A DNA stretch of 24,202 bases from JALQTD01 sp965657495 (GTDB lineage: Bacteria; Bacteroidota; Bacteroidia; Flavobacteriales_D; Sanyastnellaceae). The stretch spans positions 1-24,202 of the forward strand of contig CBFHPD010000112.1 of assembly GCA_965657495.1 (NCBI GenBank), read 5' to 3'. The notes under the pieces were generated by a model. It searched no databases. It was given only the letters and a program-made list of their open reading frames with translations, and was not told the DNA's origin. Each line of letters opens with the position of its first letter. The first letter of the stretch is position 1. The position numbers and the translations under genes were made by a program. This document shows positions 1 to 5,863 of the stretch, in pieces.

Positions 1-534
1 CGAGCAGAAGTCACACGAGCCGTCGTCGTCGGTTGCATCCGCGTTGTAGTTGCATGCATTGTCAGCCGTGCATCCACCCACTTCGAACTCGTCGCAAACG
101 CCGTCCATGTCGGCATCGTTGATGCAGCCACCATCGCAGTCGTAACCTGTTTCGGGGTACGAACAGCTCCCATCGTCGTCCGTGGCGTCGGCGCTGTAGT
201 TGCACGCGGTGCTGTCCTGGCAACCGGCGATTTCGAACTCGTCGCAGACGCCGTCCATGTCGGCATCGTTGATGCAGTTGCCATCGCAGTCATATCCGCT
301 TTCGGCGTAGGTGCAGGAACCGTCGTCGTCCGTTGCGTCAGCGTTGTAGTTGCACGCGGTGCTGTCCTGGCAACCTCCCACTTCGAATTCGTCGCAAATG
401 CCGTCCATGTCGGCGTCGTTGAGGCACCCTCCGAAGCAGTCGTAGCCCGTTTCAGCGTAGGTGCACGAGCCGTCATCTTCCGTCGCACTCGAGGCGTAGT
501 TGCACGCCGTATCATCCGTGCACCCCGAGTTATT
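1..534 (-). repeat. Tandem 150-bp coding repeat, about 3.5 units
   Basis: The word ccgtccatgt recurs at 101, 251 and 401, and tgcacgc near 201, 351 and 501, giving an exact 150-bp period (50 codons). Units 61-210, 211-360 and 361-510 align without gaps; by eye about four bases in five match. The array continues past the left edge. The exact period and lack of indels point to duplication by recombination with selection on frame. It is coding sequence, not a CRISPR array. Confidence 0.92.
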
Positions 535-1269
535 GTCAATGACGCCGCCGCCTGAGTAGAACGTGCCGGGGCCATTGAAGTAATAGGTCAATTGCACTTG
601 GTCGTCCCCAATTCCGAGCGGGAAGATTTGCGCGTTGATGCTGCCACTGATGGTGCCCGCAGTAGTTACCTGCATGAAGAGGGTACGCATCGTTGTGGCG
701 TTCGGCAAACCGTTCGGAGTGCCGTTGAGTACATACCAAGCTCCACCGGTGAAGTCGTTCATCACGACATCCGTTCCACTCAAGGGAGAGGTGGCATTGA
801 AACAACCCAACCAAGGTTGCGCAGCGGATTCAACTGAACTAATGGAGGTTTGTGGCGGGACCGGCGAACCTTCAATTCCAATGGTGGCCCAACTGTCGTA
901 TTGTAGGGACGGGAAGAATCCGAAGAATGCTGGGTTGACCCCATCGGCGGTGGAGCCAGATGCAAAGCCATCGTTGTAGAATCCGGTAGAGGTCATCAAC
1001 AAGAATGGCGCGGTATCGTTCCCGTAAATGGAACTCAGGAAGTCCGTGGGATTCACCATGTCGATGTAGAATCGGTAGGTGGTCATACCGGGAACGCCAT
1101 CCGTGGCGTGCTCTTCCACCGTGATGGAATAGGCACTCGACTGCTCGATTGGAGGAGGAGCGGAGTTGGCGTTTGCGGCAAATGCGGTGCTCGCAAAACT
1201 GCATGCGAACACAAAGGAGAGGGCCCCGACAAAAAGGCCCAAAGTGGGATTGGTTTTACAATGCATCAT
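1..1269 (-). CDS. Secreted protein with tandem Cys-rich/Ca-binding-type repeats (C-terminus beyond window)
   Basis: The frame stays open from an ATG-ATG pair at 1269/1266 down to the left edge (423 codons seen), so the C-terminus is missing. Residues about 8-32 form a hydrophobic signal peptide ending near AFA. Residues about 45-240 look like one beta-rich domain; key words are EEHATDGVPGMTTYRFYIDM and NDFTGGAWYVLNG. From memory this resembles an N-terminal domain of large secreted proteins in marine Bacteroidota; no family name is claimed. From about residue 246 a 50-residue unit repeats. Each unit has a GC...ACNY...A..DDGSC cassette and a DADMDGVCDEFE stretch like thrombospondin type 3 calcium sites. 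The same cassette occurs in the nuclease at 5864-7621. Surface display through type IX secretion is plausible, but no sorting tail is visible here. The gene lies downstream of the regulator gene at 1499 but has its own promoter-like sequence. Confidence 0.85.
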   Translation of the reverse strand, partial: MMHCKTNPTLGLFVGALSFVFACSFASTAFAANANSAPPPIEQSSAYSITVEEHATDGVPGMTTYRFYIDMVNPTDFLSSIYGNDTAPFLLMTSTGFYNDGFASGSTADGVNPAFFGFFPSLQYDSWATIGIEGSPVPPQTSISSVESAAQPWLGCFNATSPLSGTDVVMNDFTGGAWYVLNGTPNGLPNATTMRTLFMQVTTAGTISGSINAQIFPLGIGDDQVQLTYYFNGPGTFYSGGGVIDNNSGCTDDTACNYASSATEDDGSCTYAETGYDCFGGCLNDADMDGICDEFEVGGCQDSTACNYNADATDDDGSCTYAESGYDCDGNCINDADMDGVCDEFEIAGCQDSTACNYSADATDDDGSCSYPETGYDCDGGCINDADMDGVCDEFEVGGCTADNACNYNADATDDDGSCDFCS

Positions 1270-1288
1270 TCAAGCGTTGTGGCTTGAC

Positions 1289-1320
1289 CAAAACTAACCC
1301 TTTCAATCCCTAATTGTAAA
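1289..1320 (-). promoter_or_regulatory. Bacteroidota-type promoter for the repeat protein
   Basis: Read on the minus strand, TAGTTTTG (1289-1296) matches the -7 consensus TAnnTTTG fully. TTTA (1317-1320) lies 20 bp upstream, in place of the -33 TTTG. The predicted transcript start is about 15 nt before the ATG at 1269. The surrounding gap 1270-1498 is AT-rich compared with its neighbours and has no convincing gene. I see no strong terminator after the regulator gene that ends at 1499. Confidence 0.6.
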
Positions 1321-1498
1321 CCTGGGGTTGTGAATTATTTTCAGACAGTTATTAACTTACTATTAATCAATGCGTTGTGTTTTCGGAATAGCACTGATTA
1401 TCTCCTTCATATCGTCGAAATGTCTGCTTGCGTCGACGAGTTGGGCGACGATGTAGAAAAAATCAACTTAATACATCTATTATTATACGGATTTCATT

Positions 1499-2545
1499 TC
1501 AGCCAAGCTCGTCTTCCAATCCATTTGGTTGGAGAACGACCACCGTTCTGCCCGAGGTGTCGGTCAAGCCTTCTTGCTTGAACGATGCCAGCGTTCGGAT
1601 GATGGATTCCGATGCCATGCCCACGCTGTTCGCCAAGTCTTCCCGCGACAAGCGGATGACCAGCCCCTCCTTCGACGGCACCGCGAAACGCAACAGCGCG
1701 CGTGCGGTGTTTTCCCGCGCCGATCCGTAAGCAAGCGAAAGCGCTGCCGATTCGAATTCAAAGGCGGATTCCAAGATCAATCGGTTCAATTCGAGGGCCA
1801 ATTCCGGCCGCTCGAGGAGCGCTTCGTGCACATCGGACTGGGGAATCCGGATGGCCTCGATTTCCGTGATGGCGAGCGTGTCTTCTCCGTGGACTCCGTG
1901 CTCAAAGTCCCCCGTCCAACCGCTGAATTCGCCGGGACCGAGGGCGCGGAGGCACAGCTTTTTGCCTTTGGAGTCCATCCGTTCTTGCTTGACATAGCCG
2001 GATTTGATGAAGTACACAAACCGCGAAGAATCGCCTTCAGCATAGAGGTGCGCACCTTTTTCCATGCGCATCACCTGCAGGGGAGAGCCTTGCAGCGTGG
2101 CCGGGTGTTCGCCCTGCAGGCCCAAAACCCAATTCTTCCATGCCGCCTTTCCAGCCTCCGCCCGACGCGGTGTATGCTCCCGCTTCAAGCGCATCTCAAT
2201 GGTTTCGAGCAGTTCGTGGCTTTCGAACGGCTTGGAAAGGTAGTCCACCGCTCCCTTTGCGAGTCCCTTCCTGAAATCGGCGGCATCCGCCTTGGCCGTC
2301 AGGAAGATCAAGGGAATGTTGGATGTTTCCGCTTGCCGCCCCAGCACCTCGGCCACCCCATATCCATCCAGCTCCGGCATCATGATGTCGCACAACACCA
2401 AGTCTGGGAGGTGGGTTTTGGCCATGCGAATGCCCTCAATGCCGTTTTCCGCCTGCAGCACGCGGTGTCCAGCGAGTTCGAGCAGTTCAGCGATGTTTTC
2501 GCGTACCGATTGTTGGTCTTCGATGATGAGGATGGCTCCAGTCAT
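1499..2545 (-). CDS. Response regulator with CRP/FNR-type output domain
   Basis: The 348-residue protein starts with a receiver domain (about 3-125): acidic pair E9/D10, phospho-acceptor D53 in LVLCDIMMPELDG, T83 and K105. A cyclic-nucleotide-type beta-roll follows (about 155-270), then a winged helix (about 275-345). The roll lacks the RAAT-type arginine that holds cAMP phosphate in CRP, so phosphorylation rather than cAMP is the likely input. The recognition helix reads SESIIR. E313 and R317 align with FNR E209 and R213, which read the TGA half-site; FNR S212 is replaced by Ile. There is no N-terminal iron-sulfur cysteine set. It is the last gene of the stress operon, 16 bp after the kinase that probably phosphorylates it. 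The receiver/CRP fold is clear; the target site is inferred. Confidence 0.93.
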   Translation of the reverse strand: MTGAILIIEDQQSVRENIAELLELAGHRVLQAENGIEGIRMAKTHLPDLVLCDIMMPELDGYGVAEVLGRQAETSNIPLIFLTAKADAADFRKGLAKGAVDYLSKPFESHELLETIEMRLKREHTPRRAEAGKAAWKNWVLGLQGEHPATLQGSPLQVMRMEKGAHLYAEGDSSRFVYFIKSGYVKQERMDSKGKKLCLRALGPGEFSGWTGDFEHGVHGEDTLAITEIEAIRIPQSDVHEALLERPELALELNRLILESAFEFESAALSLAYGSARENTARALLRFAVPSKEGLVIRLSREDLANSVGMASESIIRTLASFKQEGLTDTSGRTVVVLQPNGLEDELG

Positions 2546-2561
2546 GGTGATGATTTGATTT

Positions 2562-4100
2562 TTATTTGGTTGTGGCCTCGCCTTTGGGCCACGTCACAGT
2601 GAAGGTGCTCCCTTTGCCCGGCGAACTGTCGAGGGTGATGTTTCCATCGAGGAAAGACGTATATTGCTGTACCAAATCCAGACCAACGCCCGTTCCCGGG
2701 ATGTGACTGGTTTGGTCGCAGCGGAAAAAGCGCGTGAAGATGGCGGTTTGGTCCGCCTCAGCAATGCCCACTCCATGATCGCGCACCGCCAAATGCCAGT
2801 GGGTGCCATCCCGCAGCTGCAGTGTGACCTCGATGTGCGCGCCTTCGTCCGAATACTTACTGGCGTTCGAAACCAAATTCGACACGATGCCTTGCACGGC
2901 CTCCTTGTGGCTCATTTCCGTGAAATCCGACAGATCGCTATGGAGGTCGGCATGCAAGTGCTGCCCCCTGCGCAGCATGGACCGTTGTTTTTCCAGCGTG
3001 GCGCCGACCGTTTCGCGCACGGACAGCGGCTCACGGTTGGCGTCCCAGTCGCGCGTTTGGAATCGTTCCAGGCTGAGGTAGTCATCGAGGATGGAGACGA
3101 GGTGGTTGACGGCTCCTTTGATCTTTTCAAGGTGGACTTCGACGCGCTCCCGGTTGCCGCGTTCGGTGTGCTGACGGGCCAAATCCGCTGACGATGAAAT
3201 CGTGCTTAGCGGCGTCCTAAATTCATGCGAGGCCATGGAGACGAAACGCGATTTCAGCTCGTTCAGCTGGCGCTCCTTGTCCAAGGCTTTTTTCTCCTCG
3301 GTGATGTTCTGCTCGACCACGAGGATGCGCGGGGATTCCTCGGCTTCGATTTGGACACTCACCGCGTCCAAGCGGTAAGTAGAGCCGTGGTGCTGCACTT
3401 CGAACGACTGGTTGGACCCCGCCAGGACCGCTTGCAGGCGCTGGCCCACTTCCTCCCTCAAGTCGTTCGGCAATTGGTCCAAAAACAGGTTGCCTTTCAA
3501 ATCTTCGCTCGTCAGGTTCCATTCGAACAACTCCTTGCCCTCGGCGAACTCGTACCGCAGCGCCTCGTCGAGGACGAATATGGTGCCGTTGGGGTAGTTG
3601 CGCGCTACCGTGCGGTAGAGCAGCTGGCTGCGGTTGAGCTCCCGCGTGCGGTCAAGCACCTGCTGTTCGAGCAATTTGTTCAAGCGCAGCACTTGGTTCT
3701 CAAGGGCTTTGCGCTCGGAGATGTCAATGACCATGGCGGCGGTGAGTGCCTCCCCGTCCAAGGTCAATGGCGTCAGCGAAATCTCCACGGGCAGCACACT
3801 GCCATCCCGGCGGAGGGCATGCAGTTCGCGGCCTTGGCCCATGCTGCGCCGGCTCGGCGCCTGGTGGTAGGCGGACCGGAGTTCATTGTGGTGCTGGCGT
3901 TGTGGGTTCGGAATCAATGAATCCACGGCACTGCCTTTCAGGTCCTCGGTGCTCCGAAACATCTCGTGCGCCGCCGGATTGGCATAGACAATCGTTCCGG
4001 AACGGTTCGCAATCAAAATCCCCTCGGAGGCCCCGCCCACCAGCGCTTCTCCCAACTCCGCGAGGTCCGCAGTTCCGTTGTTCTCTAGCAGTCGGTTCAT
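2562..4100 (-). CDS. Soluble PAS-PAS sensor histidine kinase
   Basis: The 512-residue protein has no membrane segment, so it senses inside the cell. Domains in order: PAS1 (about 15-130), a coiled-coil linker (about 130-160), PAS2 (about 160-270), HisKA with phospho-acceptor H292 in SHEFRTPL, and HATPase with N412 (N box), DHGVGI at 441-446 and GTGVGL at 469-474. All catalytic motifs are intact. In PAS1 the stretch LIPNPQRQHHN followed by GQGRELHALRRDG aligns with rhizobial FixL. H71 falls on the proximal heme-ligand histidine and R91 on the FixL arginine that contacts bound oxygen. Non-heme PAS domains can share this motif, so heme binding is only possible. The gene starts 6 bp after the upstream stress-protein gene and lies 16 bp before the regulator gene, so the kinase and regulator form a likely cognate pair. 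Confidence 0.94.
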   Translation of the reverse strand: MNRLLENNGTADLAELGEALVGGASEGILIANRSGTIVYANPAAHEMFRSTEDLKGSAVDSLIPNPQRQHHNELRSAYHQAPSRRSMGQGRELHALRRDGSVLPVEISLTPLTLDGEALTAAMVIDISERKALENQVLRLNKLLEQQVLDRTRELNRSQLLYRTVARNYPNGTIFVLDEALRYEFAEGKELFEWNLTSEDLKGNLFLDQLPNDLREEVGQRLQAVLAGSNQSFEVQHHGSTYRLDAVSVQIEAEESPRILVVEQNITEEKKALDKERQLNELKSRFVSMASHEFRTPLSTISSSADLARQHTERGNRERVEVHLEKIKGAVNHLVSILDDYLSLERFQTRDWDANREPLSVRETVGATLEKQRSMLRRGQHLHADLHSDLSDFTEMSHKEAVQGIVSNLVSNASKYSDEGAHIEVTLQLRDGTHWHLAVRDHGVGIAEADQTAIFTRFFRCDQTSHIPGTGVGLDLVQQYTSFLDGNITLDSSPGKGSTFTVTWPKGEATTK

Positions 4101-4106
4101 CCCTGT

Positions 4107-4943
4107 TCAGGCGTGTTTGCGGTGGAAAACCAGCAGGGGTACTTCACCGTGCAGAGCCTCATGCCGCGCCAAGCTCGGGTGGAAAATCTGTTCGAGCAGG
4201 GTGTGCGTTTGGGTGGTTAAAGCGAGCAGGTGTTGGCATTGTTCGCGGATGAAGCCGTCGAGGGCGGTTTGGACGTGCTCCCCTTCGAGGCGCACCTTCC
4301 CCGCGTCGCCCTTGCTGCGCGCCGTCAAGAAAGCGTCGAGTGCCGGGTGCGGCTCGTGATCGATGCCTCCTTTGAGGTGCACGTGGAGGAAGGTCAAATG
4401 CGCATCGAACCGCTCGCCCCAATCGGCAAATGCTGAAAAGTAGGGGGTTTCGTCGCTGCGGAGGTCGGTGGCGAAAACCCATTTGGCCAGGCCATTCCAC
4501 TTGACCCCTTGGGGAATGATGAGGCACGGCACATCCGACTTGCGCATCAATTCCGATGAAACTGTGCCGCGAAACCGGTCGCCCCAACCCGTCGCTCCTT
4601 TCGTGCCCAGCACCACCAAATCAATGTCGTGCTCCTTCGTGTATTCGGCGATGGAAGCAGCCGGCGAGCCGTCGATGGCCGCGAAGTGGGTGGGAACCCG
4701 GTTGCCGATGTGGGTCTCGGCGAAAGCTTGAAGGCGCTCGATGGCCTTGTGTTCCATCCGGTCTTCGGCTTGCCCCTCGGTCATTTCGCGCGAAACAAAG
4801 GTGCTCGAGGGCGGCATCAGTGGGGTTTCAAAAACCGTCAACAGGACGAGGTCGCTTGCGGAATGGCTCGCAAATTCGAGGGCGAACTGGGTGGCTGTGA
4901 TGGCTTCTTCGCTGAAGTCTATGGGGAGGAGGATGTGTTTCAT
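4107..4943 (-). CDS. Tandem-domain universal stress protein (second in operon)
   Basis: The 278-residue cytosolic protein has two UspA-type domains. The first (about 1-145) opens with MKHILLPIDFSEEA and carries a full ATP-binding signature, GTKG, nine residues, then GTVSS, following the G-x2-G-x9-G(S/T) rule; it should bind ATP. The second (about 155-278) keeps the fold pattern (VFATDLRSDE, LTFLHVHL, PLLVFHRK) but lacks the glycine signature. It may serve for dimer contacts or regulation. The gene starts 9 bp after the upstream paralogue and ends 6 bp before the kinase gene, so cotranscription is very likely. Tandem universal stress proteins are typical members of low-oxygen regulons such as that of mycobacterial DosR. 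The role here is inferred. Confidence 0.93.
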   Translation of the reverse strand: MKHILLPIDFSEEAITATQFALEFASHSASDLVLLTVFETPLMPPSSTFVSREMTEGQAEDRMEHKAIERLQAFAETHIGNRVPTHFAAIDGSPAASIAEYTKEHDIDLVVLGTKGATGWGDRFRGTVSSELMRKSDVPCLIIPQGVKWNGLAKWVFATDLRSDETPYFSAFADWGERFDAHLTFLHVHLKGGIDHEPHPALDAFLTARSKGDAGKVRLEGEHVQTALDGFIREQCQHLLALTTQTHTLLEQIFHPSLARHEALHGEVPLLVFHRKHA

Positions 4944-4952
4944 GTGCCCAAG

Positions 4953-5807
4953 TTAATTTAGGTCTCCGAGGGAATTGCCCGGGTGAACCAGGATGGGCAA
5001 ATCGAGGTGTTCGACCAGTTGGTTGGAAATGCTCGGGGCAAAGAGCCGGACGAGCCAGTTGCGGTGTTGCGGGCAGACCACGAGCAGGTTCCAATCGCCG
5101 CGTTCGATTTCCGCCTCGATGACCCCGTCCACGTGGCGGCCGTGTTGCATGTCGAAGCTCAGCTGAGGGGCAGGGGAGAGGTGGGCCAAATCCGCTTGGA
5201 ACGCCTCCATGTGCTGCGCCTCAAACGTCATGGGAACCGCGCCATCGGCCACGTGCAAGTAATGGATGTTCAGCGCCTGAGGATCGACGACCCATTGCGT
5301 CAAATACGCGGTGACAGAACGGTCTACCGAGTGGAAGTCCGTTGCGTACAAGACCTTGTCGATGGGCTCATATGCATATGTTTCGGGCAAGATCAAAACC
5401 GGGGTCGGGGCGTGTTCGGCCACATCCCGTGTTACGCTTCCCCAGACGAGCCGTTCCAGGCCGGTGGCACCTTTGGAGGCCATGATGGTCAGCCACGGCT
5501 GGTGCGTTTCCATCCACGATCGGATTTGGTCCGCTGCCAACCCCACTTCCACGACAATTTCCAATTGCTGCGTGGTGTGCACCGACAGCTCATACGCCAA
5601 CCCTTCGAGCGCCTTCTTCGTGTCCTCGACCAAGGCATCCGCATCCGGAGCGGCCGCAACCGCACCGAGTTCCGCGACGGGAGGGGGAACGTGGACGGCC
5701 GAGTACAACACCAATCGCGCATCCGCGGCATGCGCAATTTCAACGGCATATTTCAACGCCACCAAGCTGGCGTCGCTGAAATCAGTGGGCACAAAAAGGG
5801 TTCGCAT
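4953..5807 (-). CDS. Tandem-domain universal stress protein (first in operon)
   Basis: The 284-residue cytosolic protein has two UspA-type domains. The first begins MRTLFVPTDFSDASLVALKY and ends with ASKG, nine residues, GSVTR: the ATP-binding signature with its first glycine replaced by alanine. The second (about 150-284) starts near KVLYATDFHSVD and ends LPILVHPG; it has no clear nucleotide signature. It differs clearly from the neighbouring paralogue, so the duplication is old. This is the promoter-proximal gene of the four-gene operon. The start at 5807 is the obvious ATG and lies four bases after a TTCG-ending -7-like box; the FNR-type palindrome is further upstream. Confidence 0.93.
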   Translation of the reverse strand: MRTLFVPTDFSDASLVALKYAVEIAHAADARLVLYSAVHVPPPVAELGAVAAAPDADALVEDTKKALEGLAYELSVHTTQQLEIVVEVGLAADQIRSWMETHQPWLTIMASKGATGLERLVWGSVTRDVAEHAPTPVLILPETYAYEPIDKVLYATDFHSVDRSVTAYLTQWVVDPQALNIHYLHVADGAVPMTFEAQHMEAFQADLAHLSPAPQLSFDMQHGRHVDGVIEAEIERGDWNLLVVCPQHRNWLVRLFAPSISNQLVEHLDLPILVHPGNSLGDLN

Positions 5808-5811
5808 GGAG

Positions 5812-5819
5812 CGAAGTAC
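5812..5819 (-). promoter_or_regulatory. Degenerate -7 box of the stress operon
   Basis: On the minus strand GTACTTCG is followed by CTCC and the ATG at 5807. It shares the TTCG-N4-ATG layout of other starts in this window, but its TA is one base too close to TTCG. No -33 element is visible. A weak core promoter would fit one that needs the activator bound at 5843-5854. Confidence 0.4.
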
Positions 5820-5842
5820 GCCCGATTCGGCGCCCGAAAAAC

Positions 5843-5854
5843 TGATCTAAATCA
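5843..5854. promoter_or_regulatory. FNR/CRP-type operator upstream of the stress operon
   Basis: The sequence TGATCTAAATCA (minus strand TGATTTAGATCA) is a perfect TGAT-N4-ATCA dyad, the core of the FNR consensus TTGAT-N4-ATCAA. It lies between the nuclease stop (5864) and the ATG of the first stress gene (5807). Its centre, between 5848 and 5849, is exactly 41.5 bp upstream if transcription starts at the A of that ATG. This is the classical class II activator position. The likely ligand is the operon's own FNR-like regulator, but another CRP/FNR protein could bind. Confidence 0.55.
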
Positions 5855-5863
5855 TGTTGGGGG

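Noticed and set aside
1..534. 150-bp periodic array as CRISPR or satellite DNA
   Set aside because: The whole unit repeats, with no unique spacers, and translates in one open frame with conserved cysteines.
1330..1581. Small plus-strand frame starting in the AT-rich gap
   Set aside because: It starts at a GTG inside the promoter region of the repeat protein and runs antisense into the regulator gene; no family resemblance.
1529..2602. Plus-strand open frame of 357 codons opposite the regulator gene
   Set aside because: It mirrors the receiver-CRP gene, which has full domain support; no protein-like features of its own.
5843..5854. The TGAT-N4-ATCA dyad read as a terminator for the nuclease gene
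   Set aside because: A T run follows on the minus strand, but the stem has only four base pairs, mostly A-T, too weak for an intrinsic terminator. The operator reading fits its position better, though read-through control cannot be excluded.
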